Shown here piece after piece: positions 18,701-26,907 of a stretch of DNA of 64,000 bases; within the stretch, counting starts at the first letter, position 1, and the number at the start of each line of letters is the position of its first letter. This DNA comes from Nocardia abscessus NBRC 100374. Lineage in GTDB: Bacteria; Actinomycetota; Actinomycetes; Mycobacteriales; Mycobacteriaceae. The notes beneath the pieces are model-generated. The model was not told where the DNA came from. It made no database searches and was given only the letters and a program-made list of their open reading frames with translations. The stretch covers positions 1-64,000 of the forward strand of contig NZ_BAFP01000028.1 in assembly GCF_000308455.1 (NCBI RefSeq), given 5' to 3'. Made by a program: the position numbers and the translations under genes.

Positions 18701-20370
18701 CGGATACCGAGACCGAACGGGCTCTCACCGCGGTGCTCACCGAGGTGTTCGACGGCCGCACGCCCGGCGTGACAGACGACTTCTTCGCCCTCGGCATGGA
18801 CAGCATCGTCGCGATCTCGCTGGTGAACAAGGCTCGCAGGCACGGCATCGCGATCGACGTGCGCATGGTGCTCGCGGCGCCGACGATTCGTGATCTCGCC
18901 GCCGCGATCGACAGCCGGGCGAGCGAGGTGTCCTCGCGTGTGCCGAGCGGAGACGACTACGGCCCGGTGCTGCCGCTGCCCATCGTCTCGTGGATGCACC
19001 GCCAGCCCAGCTACCGGCGCCTGGCCCAGCACGTGCTGCTCGCGCTGCCCGAGGGCATCTCCGGCGCGGACCTCGAAGCGGTGCTGCAGGCGGTGCTGGA
19101 CGGACACGACACGCTGCGCTCCCGCCTGGACGCGACAGCGGATGGCCCGCGCCTCGTCACCCGCGAACCCGGATGCGTGTCCGCGTCGGACGTGCTCGCG
19201 AGTCACGTATTCGAAGGTCCGGCGGGCTCTTTCGGCGAGGCGCTGGCCGCGGCCAGCCGCCTCGCGATCGACGAGCTCGACCCGGTGGCCGGGGAAATGG
19301 TGCGCGCGGTGTGGTTCCGGGGTGCGCCCGGTGGCGACATCCTCTTCCTCGCCATTCACCACCTCGCGGTGGACGTGGTGTCCTGGGGAATCCTGCTGGC
19401 CGACATGGCAGCGGCATGGGATCAGGTCGTCTCCGGCGCGGTGCCGAAGGCGATCGCCGAACCCACCTCCTACCGGCGCTGGTGTCAGCTGATGTGGGAG
19501 CGGGCCGCGCAGCCCGACGTGCTCGCCCAGCGCGACTACTGGGTCGCGCAGGTGAGTGGCCCGGATCCCGCTGTAGGGAAGCGCAAACCGCTCCCGGCCG
19601 ATACGTGGTCGTCGCTGCGGCTCACCTCGGCGACCGTCCCCGCGTCGACCACCGCGCAGATTCTCGGCGCGCTGACCAGGGCCGACGGTGTCCGGGAATT
19701 CCTGCTGTCGGCTTTGACGATGACGCTGGTGTCCTGGCGGCGCGAGCGCGGCCAGGAGTGGGACGCCGGAGCGCTCATCGGGCTGGAGAGCCACGGCCGG
19801 GCCGACACGGTCGTGGGGGCCGACACCTCCGGCACCGTCGGCTGGTTCTCGGCCACCTACCCGGTTCGGCTCGGCGCAGGTGCGAACGCGATCGACGTGG
19901 ACCGGGCGCAGGCGGAACCGGCACTGGCCCGCACACTGCTGGATTCGGTTGCCGCGCACGTCGCGTCGGTGCCGGAACAGGGGCTCGATTTCGGGCTGCT
20001 GCAATCGGTGCTCGCGGTTACGGAGTTGTCCGGTACCCCCGAACCTCAGGTCGAGTTCAACTATCTGGGCCGGGTGGATCTCGGCGGGCAGGCCGACCGA
20101 ACGTGGTCGATGATCACCGATCCGGCGCTGACCGCGGCCGTGCCGATCGCGCCCGAACCCGATCTGCCGCTGCGCTATTCCCTCGGTCTGATCGCCGCGG
20201 TCCACACCACCGAGAGCGGACCGCAGCTGATGATCACGTGGCGCTGGAGTGAGGCGTTGTTCACGCAGGCCGAGATCGACGGCCTGGCTGCCCTGTGGGA
20301 TCGCAGTGTCGCGGTTCTGGTGGCGGCGCTCGGCCGGTGCGAAACAAAAAGTTATGGTAGCCTTACCTAA
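15769..20370 (+). CDS. nonribosomal peptide synthetase, C-A-T-E-like (MbtF-like)
   Basis: A 1533-residue synthetase proposed to add and release the terminal, cyclised hydroxylysine. Domains: condensation (HHILLDGWS near 143); adenylation ([11 protein letters not shown] near 612, [10 protein letters not shown] near 752, YRTGDLVRR near 844); carrier with Ser in [10 protein letters not shown] near 1010; and a C-terminal epimerase-like condensation domain ([13 protein letters not shown] near 1196, FNYLGR near 1425). Mycobacterial MbtF ends in the same way. By eye the A-domain code is D-A-Q-D-A-G-C-V-E-K. The start is ATG 15769, with AGGCAGGAG 8 nt before it. Two iron boxes precede the gene, and its last codons lie inside the next iron box. 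Confidence 0.9.
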   Translation: MSQAIAEIEDVLALSPLQEGLFSLAQLSGAGQDVYTIPFVVDIEGPLDAALLRRCLETLLRRHPNLRAVFWDRDVPKPVQIVPRRVELPWTERAARVEELDDVEAEELARPFDLGKGPSLRATLVTLPPGEDGSARWRLIMTIHHILLDGWSLGLLFGELRALYLAGGSADALPRVRPYRDYIGWLGAKDMSAAQHWWGEQLAGLSGPLMIADGGTSMGLARGATSATAEVTRFILSADDTARLRGWARQHGLTLNSVVQFAWTILLSRLTDRRDVVYGTIVTGRPEQISGVERMIGLFLNTIPVVFRTDPAAPVASECARLQRESAAMRDVGYLSLSSVQRAAGYSSLFDTMFVFQNAPMDDAVGANTVGGVTFRPMMAKNLTHYPLTVVSHVHGDELAVVVEAVRESVPYLPDDIGAAMLAVLRRLPDAADLRTDDLDVLPDAVRAEARLLETTPEVPGREGGVTVFDLFERQVSATPDAVALTTDTSALTYRELSERAKGLAGELLARGIGPEDVVAVQLPRGERAIIAVLATLAAGAAYVPVDVALPAARIESILRQAGPKLVLVSDGYGADLDPAIVLDLDEFDIAGRATAELPAVARHPAGSAYVIFTSGSTGEPKGVVNSHAALVAYFADHRGRVYRPAMERLGRPLRIAHAWSLSFDASWQPMVGLLDGHGLHLFDDAAMRDAQRLVEGMRRHGIDMIDTTPSMFRQLVAAGLLDRPPAVLALGGEAIDTQLWDRLRGLPDVAVHNCYGPTETTVEAVVADVTAPGATGLDVPTIGRPTAGTTAYVLDSRLRPVPVGVIGELYLAGPQLARGYAGRPAGTAGRFVADPFAEGRRMYRTGDLVRRLPGGNLAYLGRADDQVKIRGYRIEIGEVETALRTLPGIAAAAATVVRRGDAVTLVGFVVCEPGRAADPVALRSALADRLPAYMIPARLVVLPRLPVNANGKLDVRELAVLAERSLTGEGASASAEPDTETERALTAVLTEVFDGRTPGVTDDFFALGMDSIVAISLVNKARRHGIAIDVRMVLAAPTIRDLAAAIDSRASEVSSRVPSGDDYGPVLPLPIVSWMHRQPSYRRLAQHVLLALPEGISGADLEAVLQAVLDGHDTLRSRLDATADGPRLVTREPGCVSASDVLASHVFEGPAGSFGEALAAASRLAIDELDPVAGEMVRAVWFRGAPGGDILFLAIHHLAVDVVSWGILLADMAAAWDQVVSGAVPKAIAEPTSYRRWCQLMWERAAQPDVLAQRDYWVAQVSGPDPAVGKRKPLPADTWSSLRLTSATVPASTTAQILGALTRADGVREFLLSALTMTLVSWRRERGQEWDAGALIGLESHGRADTVVGADTSGTVGWFSATYPVRLGAGANAIDVDRAQAEPALARTLLDSVAAHVASVPEQGLDFGLLQSVLAVTELSGTPEPQVEFNYLGRVDLGGQADRTWSMITDPALTAAVPIAPEPDLPLRYSLGLIAAVHTTESGPQLMITWRWSEALFTQAEIDGLAALWDRSVAVLVAALGRCETKSYGSLT
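20352..20370 (+). promoter_or_regulatory. IdeR-type iron box overlapping the NRPS stop codon
   Basis: TTATGGTAGCCTTACCTAA matches about 16 of 19 consensus positions. Its last three bases are the TAA stop of the upstream NRPS. It lies 86 bp before the thioesterase GTG and marks a separate iron-regulated promoter for the thioesterase-PKS-NRPS block. Confidence 0.85.
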
Positions 20371-20456
20371 GATATGCCGATAACTGCTGCGTTGCACCAT
20401 GTATCGAACGGTTTGCGGGTTTGCTTCCGCTGTAGTTGTCGGCGGGAGTTTCGAAA

Positions 20457-21227
20457 GTGGGTAGCACTATGCAGCACAAACCGGGATGGATCAGAAAGTT
20501 TCACAAGCCGGATTCGCCCGAGCGGCTGCCGCTGTTGATCTTTCCGCACGCCGGTGCGGGAGCGTCCGCGTATCGCACACTCTCCAAAGCGTTCAGTGCG
20601 CATTACGACGTCATCATCTTCCAGTATCCCGGACGTCAGGACCGTGCCGGCGAACCGGCACTGACCTCGCTCCAGGATATTGCCGCGGGCGCATTCGCCG
20701 AATTCCGGATGTCGAACTACAACCGCGATGTGCCGATTGTCGCATTCGGACACAGCATGGGCGCGCTCGTTTCCTTCGAATTCGTCAGGCTCGCCCTCGC
20801 CGCGGGCGTCGATGTACGGCAGCTCACGATTTCGGCGGCGGTGGCGCCGTCGCGGGCCGAATATCGGAAGCCCACACCGGAAGACGACGACGAGCTGCTC
20901 GATCACCTCATCATGCTCGAGGGCATCAACTCCGACGTGCTCGCGAGCCGGGAGATCATGCGGCTGTCGCTGCCCGCCATCAAGGCCGATCACAAGGCCT
21001 CCGAGGCGTACCGGTGCCCGGAGACGGTCCGCGTCGCCACCAGGATTCACGCGATCGGCGGTGATCGCGACCCGATCGTCTCGATGGCGGACCTGCACGG
21101 CTGGCACCGCCACGGCGACGACGTCGAGGTCACGATGTTCGAGGGCGGACATTTCTATCTGCACAACCACGTCGATGCCATCGCGGAATTGCTTGCCGAA
21201 CAGGCGCATCCCGCACCGGCGGTATGA
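20457..21227 (+). CDS. type II thioesterase of the siderophore assembly line
   Basis: An alpha/beta-hydrolase thioesterase of about 256 residues, which removes stalled or wrong acyl groups from carrier domains. The oxyanion region LLIFPHAGAGASAYR is near the N-terminus. The nucleophile elbow is GHSMGA near residue 101, and the catalytic His lies in FEGGHFYLH near residue 230. GTG 20457 is preferred because GGCGGGAG lies 8 nt upstream; ATG 20469 is the alternative and removes four residues. It begins a rightward block of four closely spaced genes under the iron box at 20352. None of the NRPSs here ends in a thioesterase domain, so this free enzyme is the only one in the locus. Confidence 0.88.
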   Translation: MGSTMQHKPGWIRKFHKPDSPERLPLLIFPHAGAGASAYRTLSKAFSAHYDVIIFQYPGRQDRAGEPALTSLQDIAAGAFAEFRMSNYNRDVPIVAFGHSMGALVSFEFVRLALAAGVDVRQLTISAAVAPSRAEYRKPTPEDDDELLDHLIMLEGINSDVLASREIMRLSLPAIKADHKASEAYRCPETVRVATRIHAIGGDRDPIVSMADLHGWHRHGDDVEVTMFEGGHFYLHNHVDAIAELLAEQAHPAPAV

Positions 21228-21243
21228 AATACGAGGATCAGCG

Positions 21244-22566
21244 GTGACAACAGCAACGGCGCAGGACGTCGATCACATCGTCATTTCCGGAATGGCCGTC
21301 GAGGCGCCGGGTGGAATCGACAGTCCCGGATCGTTCTGGTCCGCGCTCACAGCGTCGAGGGAGTTGGTCGGGCATTTTCCGCGCGACCGCGGCTGGCCGG
21401 TCGAGGATCTGCTGTCCTTATCGGAGCTCGACGGATGGAGCAACGTCTGCGACGCGGGCGGATTTCTGGACAGCGCAGCGGAATTCGACCCCGCTTTCTT
21501 CGGAATCGGCCAGCGCGAGGCGATTGCGACGGACCCGCAGCAGCGGGTCGCGCTGCGCGTCGCGTGGCGGGCGCTGGAGAATACGGGATTGAATCCGGGT
21601 GCGCTCGCCGGTGAGGACGCCGGATGTTTCATCGGTTGTTCACCGATGGAATACGGTCCCTTGGCGTCGGAGGTGAACGAATACACCGGGGTTCGGACCA
21701 TCGGTTATGGATTGCTGAGCGTCGCAGGACGCGTGTCGCATTGCCTCGGGCTGACCGGTCCGTCGATGACCGTCGACGCCGCCTGCGCCTCCTCGCTGAC
21801 CGCGGTTCATCTCGCCGCCGCCGCGGTGCGCGACGGGGACTGCGAATGGTCGCTGGCCGGTGCGGTCTGCGTCATGGGGTCGCCGATGGCCTTCTACGAA
21901 TTCGCCAAGCAGAACGCGTTGTCGACCGACGGTCACTGCCGGTCCTACTCCGATGACGCCACCGGCACGCTGTGGGGCGAGGGCGCGGGCATCGTCATCG
22001 TGGAACGCGAATCGCGGGCACGGCGACTGGGGCACCGTGTCTACGGCCGCGTGCTCGCCTCCAACCACAACCACAACGGCAAGGGCAAACCGATCCTGGT
22101 GCCGCGCACCGACGCTCAGGAACGGCTGATCCGCAAGACCATCGCGAAGTCGGGTATCGATCCGGCGGACGTGGGCATGATCGAGGGACACGGCACAGCC
22201 ACCCGCGCGGGCGACCCGGTCGAACTGCGTGCACTCCAGAACACCTACGGCGTCGCGGGATCCGGCCCGCTGCTCGGTTCGGTGAAATCGAACGCCGGTC
22301 ACGCGCAAGCCGCCGCGGGGATGCTGGGCCTGATCAAGCTGCTGCTGGCGGGCAGGTACGGATTGATTCCGGCGACGCTGTTCGCCGACAAACCCACCAC
22401 CCGGGTGGATTGGGACCGGTCGAGTCTGCGACTGGCCACGGAGCTACAGCCATGGGAACCGAAGAACGGCGTCCGGTACGGGGCGGTGTCCTCGTTCGGC
22501 GCGGGGGGATCCAACGCGCACGCGATCATCGCGATGCCCGTTCGTGAGGAGAACGACGATTTCTAG
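21244..22566 (+). CDS. stand-alone beta-ketoacyl synthase (MbtC-like)
   Basis: A 440-residue polyketide ketosynthase, the same size as MbtC. The active-site Cys lies in VDAACASSL near residue 180. The two catalytic histidines are in EGHGTATRAGD near 316 and KSNAGHAQAAAG near 352. It condenses an acyl starter with the extender unit on the following PKS to make the beta-hydroxy (after reduction) acyl part of the siderophore. GTG 21244 lies 16 bp after the thioesterase stop. Its 3' end overlaps the next open frame by 23 bp, suggesting translational coupling. Confidence 0.9.
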   Translation: MTTATAQDVDHIVISGMAVEAPGGIDSPGSFWSALTASRELVGHFPRDRGWPVEDLLSLSELDGWSNVCDAGGFLDSAAEFDPAFFGIGQREAIATDPQQRVALRVAWRALENTGLNPGALAGEDAGCFIGCSPMEYGPLASEVNEYTGVRTIGYGLLSVAGRVSHCLGLTGPSMTVDAACASSLTAVHLAAAAVRDGDCEWSLAGAVCVMGSPMAFYEFAKQNALSTDGHCRSYSDDATGTLWGEGAGIVIVERESRARRLGHRVYGRVLASNHNHNGKGKPILVPRTDAQERLIRKTIAKSGIDPADVGMIEGHGTATRAGDPVELRALQNTYGVAGSGPLLGSVKSNAGHAQAAAGMLGLIKLLLAGRYGLIPATLFADKPTTRVDWDRSSLRLATELQPWEPKNGVRYGAVSSFGAGGSNAHAIIAMPVREENDDF

Positions 22567-25500
22567 CTATCGACTGCCCGACGGATCGATTCCGGTTCTC
22601 CTGTCGGCGGATACCCCCGCTACGCTGCGCGAAGAGGCAGCGTCCATCCTCTCCTACGTCTCGGATCGCCCCGCCGTCACCGCCGATCGCGTGGCGGACA
22701 TGCTGTTGCGTACCCGGGTCGCGCGGCGTCACCGCGCCTTGCTGATGGTGACCGGCCGCGAGGATTTCGACGCGGCGCTGACGGCGGTACGCGACGGATC
22801 CGACCACCCGGCGGTGATCGGCACCACCGAACCAGCCGCCGCGCGCCGGGTCGCCTACGTGCTGCCCGGGCAGGGCAGTCAGCGCCCCGGCATGGGCAGA
22901 CTCTTCTACGACCGGATGGCGGCGTTCCGCGCCGAGGTCGATCGCTGTGACGGTGTCTTCCGTGACCTGTTCGGCGAATCCCCGCTGCCGTACCTGCTCG
23001 ACGCGGAGGCCGAGGCCGACGACAACGCCAGGATCGTCCAGCCCGCCCTGTTCATGCAGATGGTGGGTCTCGGCGCGATGTGGCGATCGGTCGGCATCGA
23101 GGCCGCCGCCACGATCGGGCACAGCCAGGGGGAGATCGCCGCCGCCTACCTGTCGGGGACGATGACCCTCGCCGACGCGATCGTCGTCGTCGGTACCAGG
23201 GCCCGCGCGGTCGACAAGATCGCCTCCGACCGTTATGCCATGGCGGTCGTCGCCGCCGACCGGGACGAGTGCGAGGACGTGCTGGCGCGTCAGTGCGGGT
23301 GGGCGCAGGTGTCGGTGGTGAACTCGCCTCGCATGGTGGGGATCTCCGGCGATCGCGACACCGTGCAGGCCGTCGTGGACGTGCTCGCCGAACGCGGCCG
23401 GTTCGCCCGCGTGATCCGGGTCCGCTACCCGGCGCATACCAGTCTGCTCAACGAGTTCCGGGACGTGATCCGCGACGCCGTGCACAGCAGGCTGGACAAC
23501 GCCCGCTTCCTCGACTCCGAGATCGACTGTCTCGGCGCGACGCTCGGCGATGCGATCACTCCCGATCTCCCCGTCGGCGAGTACTGGTTCTGGAATCTGC
23601 GCAACCCGGTCCGCTTCGATCGCGCCGTCGCGGCCGCGGTCGCGCGGGAGGTCGACACCTTCGTCGAACTCGCCGAGCATCCGACCTTGCAGCTGGCCGT
23701 CGAGGAGAGTCTCGCCGAATTCGCGGCCGATCGCGCCACCACGGTGAGCGGCACGTCGAGCCGCACGGCGACCGATCTGACCGAATTCACCAGGAATCTC
23801 GCGGTGCTCGCGGTCAACGACCTGAACTACCGCTGGGAGAGCCTGCGCGTCGACCCCGACGCGCCCGCTCGGCTGCCGTTGCCGGACTTCCCGAATGTGC
23901 GGATGAACGAGATGACACTGTGGCTTCCCCACGATGTCACCCTCGGGCACGCCAGATCGTCCGCCCGCACCGCGGCGCGTGCGGCGGCCACCCCGGCACA
24001 GCCGGAATCGGTCACGGTGGCGCAGGCCGCCCCGAAACCGCAACTGCTCGTGGAAGAGTGGTCCCGGTTGGTGCGGCGGTCGATGACCGCGCCCCGCGCG
24101 CTGGGCATCGTCGATCACACCGGTCAGTGCGCCGAACTCGCCGCTGCCCTGGTCGAATACGCGACGAATCAGGGACTGGGCGGACGACTGCTCGATATCG
24201 GAGCGGGCAGCGGCGACGGCGATATCGATACCGTCGTGGTGTTGCTGCCGAACCTTCCCGAGCTGGACGGGTCCGCCGCGGTCGCGGAGGTCGCCGAATT
24301 CCTGGGCGCGCGGCGCTGGTTGTCGAAGCCCGATGCGGGGGTGACCGAATACTGGCTGCTCACCGTCGCCGGTGAAGCGGCGGTTCCGGGTGACGCACCA
24401 CCGCATCCGGTACACGCAGGCGCGAGCGCCGGCTTCCGTTCGGCGAGTATGGAATATCCCGGTGTCGCGTTCCGCCATCTGGATCTCGCTCCGAACCAGG
24501 CCAATGCGCAGGCGGTACCGTCGATAGTCACCGCGCTGCACACGGCCGAGGAGCCCGAGCTCGCGCTGCGTGACGGCAATCTGTACGCCAAGCGGCTCGT
24601 CGAAGCGGACCACTCCGCGCTGCTGCGCGGACCGTCGAAGCCGGAGAATGTGGTCATCACCGGTGGCACCGGCAGTCTCGGGCTCGAGTTCTGCGAGCAC
24701 GTGGTGCGCAACGGGGCCCGGCGGGTGACGCTGCTGAGCCGGTCGGGGGAGACCGAGGCGGTCACGCGGCGACTGCGCGATATCCGTGCACTGGGGTCGG
24801 CCGAGGTCACGGTGGTGCCGTGCGATATCGGTGACCGGGCGTCCGTCGCGCAGCTGGCCGACCGGCTCCGGGACACCCCGGCACACCTCGTGATCCACGC
24901 GGCGGCGGACAATTCGGTGATCGGCGAACTCGAACTCACCGAGATCACCCACGGTCAGGTCGAGCAAGCCCTGTCCGGGAAGGTCGTCGGCATCGCGAAT
25001 GTCCTCGATGCGCTGACCAGAGCCGACGATTGCGAGATCGTCCTGTGTTCCTCTCTCGCCGCCACACTCGGCGGACGCGGCACGGTGGTCTACGCCGCGG
25101 CGAACCGGATGGTCGACGCGGTCGCGCGGCGCCTGAACGCCGACGGTCTGCGGTGCGTGTCGGTGCAGTGGGGACAGTGGGACGTCTTCGAGGGCAGAGG
25201 CAATGCCGACCTCGCGAAACTGGCCGAGGTCGGGTATCTGCCGATGGCTTCGCCGGATGCCATCGCTCTGGGCCTCGGCGGGCTGCGTGGCAACGCGGTC
25301 GTCGCCGCCTTCGACTGGGATCTCGGGCGCACCGTGCTCGGCGCCTTCGGTTACGGTCCCGTTTTGTCCGGGCTGGAGACACCGATCGCCGTGTCCGCCC
25401 CGGTGGTCGATTCCGGCCGCGAGGTCGGCGGCGCGCAGATGACCGGTGCCGACGTGCCCGCCCGCATGGTGCGGCTGCTCGCCGAGATCATCGGCGCCGA

Positions 25501-26896
25501 CGATGCCGACACGATCGACAGCACCAGGTCGCTGGTCGCCCTCGGCCTGGACTCCCTTCAGGCTCTGGAACTGCGCAGGCGCGTCAAGAGCGAATTCCGC
25601 GCCGACGTGCCGGTGGGCGATCTCATCGGCGGCGCATCGCTCGATGACGTGATCAGGCTCATCGGAGCCGAAGCGGGCGGTGCCGCGCCGCAGGCGGTCG
25701 TCGCCGGGGTGGCGCCACCGACGCGGTCGGCGCCGACGGTGCGGAGTGTGCCCTCGGGTGCGATGGCGAGTGCCGCCGATCGGGTCGCCAGGGCGAAAGA
25801 GGCCGCCCAGCACGCCGTTCCGAGCGATTTCGACGCCGAACGCTTTCGTTCGGCGCGGCACGATATGGATTTGTTCGGACTGCGCGCCATGCTCGCCGCG
25901 CTGCGACCGTTTCTGTCCGAAACCGAGATTCGCGCCGTGGACGACATCGCGACGCGCATGCGATTCGCACCGCGCCACCGGTGGCTGCTGCGGCAATGGT
26001 TGCAGGCACTGGCCGCGAACGGCTCCATCGAGGGCGACGTGGATCGCGGCTACCGGTACGTGCGGCCGGTGCAGGCGCCGACCAGGCCGAGTCTGGTCGA
26101 AGTCTGTGCGGACCTGGGATATCCGCGTCCGCTCGCGACCTTCCTGCAAGCCTCCGACGACCACCTGACCGAACTCGCCCAGGACAGCATGCGCGTCCAG
26201 GAGTTGCTGTTCCCCAACGGGGATATGGCCACGGCCGAGGCCGCTTACCGGGACAACCTCAGCAGCCGCTACCTGAACCTGGCCGCGGGCCGAGCGGTCG
26301 CCGACCTGGTCGAAGGCCTGCGCGGTGACCGGTCGCCGGTGCGTGTGCTGGAGCTGGGCGCGGGCATCGGCGGCACCACCGATGACGTCACGGCCGCGCT
26401 GTCCGGACTGCCGGTGGAGTACCACTTCACCGACGTGTCCACCTTCTTCCTCGAGGCCGCGAAGCGGCGGTTCGCCGACTACCCGTGGATGCGGTACGGG
26501 ATCGTCGACATGAACGCGGACCTGGCGGATCAGCCGCGCTACGACATCGTGATCGCGGCGAATGTGCTGCACAACGCCCACGACATCGGGGTGACCCTCG
26601 GGCAACTGCACGATCTGCTCGAACCCGGTGGCGCGGTGGTGATCATCGAGACCTGTCACGCGCACTGCGAGCAGCTGACCTCCGTGCACTTCCTGATGTC
26701 GCCGCGGGAGGATCAGCCGCACGCAGGCCTGACCGACGTGCGGGCGGGCACCGACCGGATCTTCCTGACCGAGCGCGAATGGCGGGATCAACTGGTCGCG
26801 ACAGGCCTCACACCCGAGCTGGTCCTGCCCGCGGGTGACCATCCGGTCGCCCTGCTCGACCAGCGAGTTTTCATCGCGGTACGCGGCCGGGGGTAG
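22544..26896 (+). CDS. polyketide synthase AT-KR-ACP with C-terminal methyltransferase (MbtD-like plus MT)
   Basis: A 1450-residue PKS. An acyltransferase (GHSQGE near 192, with RYPAH at the substrate-specificity position) is followed by a structural spacer and a ketoreductase (ITGGTGSLG near 706, active Tyr in VVYAAAN near 849). An acyl carrier follows, with Ser in LGLDSLQA near 1003. The last ~350 residues form a SAM methyltransferase (ELGAGIGGTT near 1269, NVLHNAHDI near 1343). MbtD of M. tuberculosis is about 1000 residues and has no such MT. GTG 22544 has no clear ribosome site; AGGAG at 22546-22550 would suit an ATT codon at 22559. The stop overlaps the next gene's upstream GTG. Confidence 0.88.
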   Translation: MRRTTISSYRLPDGSIPVLLSADTPATLREEAASILSYVSDRPAVTADRVADMLLRTRVARRHRALLMVTGREDFDAALTAVRDGSDHPAVIGTTEPAAARRVAYVLPGQGSQRPGMGRLFYDRMAAFRAEVDRCDGVFRDLFGESPLPYLLDAEAEADDNARIVQPALFMQMVGLGAMWRSVGIEAAATIGHSQGEIAAAYLSGTMTLADAIVVVGTRARAVDKIASDRYAMAVVAADRDECEDVLARQCGWAQVSVVNSPRMVGISGDRDTVQAVVDVLAERGRFARVIRVRYPAHTSLLNEFRDVIRDAVHSRLDNARFLDSEIDCLGATLGDAITPDLPVGEYWFWNLRNPVRFDRAVAAAVAREVDTFVELAEHPTLQLAVEESLAEFAADRATTVSGTSSRTATDLTEFTRNLAVLAVNDLNYRWESLRVDPDAPARLPLPDFPNVRMNEMTLWLPHDVTLGHARSSARTAARAAATPAQPESVTVAQAAPKPQLLVEEWSRLVRRSMTAPRALGIVDHTGQCAELAAALVEYATNQGLGGRLLDIGAGSGDGDIDTVVVLLPNLPELDGSAAVAEVAEFLGARRWLSKPDAGVTEYWLLTVAGEAAVPGDAPPHPVHAGASAGFRSASMEYPGVAFRHLDLAPNQANAQAVPSIVTALHTAEEPELALRDGNLYAKRLVEADHSALLRGPSKPENVVITGGTGSLGLEFCEHVVRNGARRVTLLSRSGETEAVTRRLRDIRALGSAEVTVVPCDIGDRASVAQLADRLRDTPAHLVIHAAADNSVIGELELTEITHGQVEQALSGKVVGIANVLDALTRADDCEIVLCSSLAATLGGRGTVVYAAANRMVDAVARRLNADGLRCVSVQWGQWDVFEGRGNADLAKLAEVGYLPMASPDAIALGLGGLRGNAVVAAFDWDLGRTVLGAFGYGPVLSGLETPIAVSAPVVDSGREVGGAQMTGADVPARMVRLLAEIIGADDADTIDSTRSLVALGLDSLQALELRRRVKSEFRADVPVGDLIGGASLDDVIRLIGAEAGGAAPQAVVAGVAPPTRSAPTVRSVPSGAMASAADRVARAKEAAQHAVPSDFDAERFRSARHDMDLFGLRAMLAALRPFLSETEIRAVDDIATRMRFAPRHRWLLRQWLQALAANGSIEGDVDRGYRYVRPVQAPTRPSLVEVCADLGYPRPLATFLQASDDHLTELAQDSMRVQELLFPNGDMATAEAAYRDNLSSRYLNLAAGRAVADLVEGLRGDRSPVRVLELGAGIGGTTDDVTAALSGLPVEYHFTDVSTFFLEAAKRRFADYPWMRYGIVDMNADLADQPRYDIVIAANVLHNAHDIGVTLGQLHDLLEPGGAVVIIETCHAHCEQLTSVHFLMSPREDQPHAGLTDVRAGTDRIFLTEREWRDQLVATGLTPELVLPAGDHPVALLDQRVFIAVRGRG

Positions 26897-26907
26897 TGGA
26901 GGCGATC

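Noticed and set aside
15538..20400. Minus-strand open frame of about 1620 codons opposite the second NRPS
   Set aside because: Same reason: a codon-bias shadow of the NRPS with no recognisable domain.
22526..26842. Minus-strand open frame of about 1438 codons opposite the PKS
   Set aside because: Shadow of the AT-KR-ACP-MT gene; composition is typical of antisense high-GC frames.
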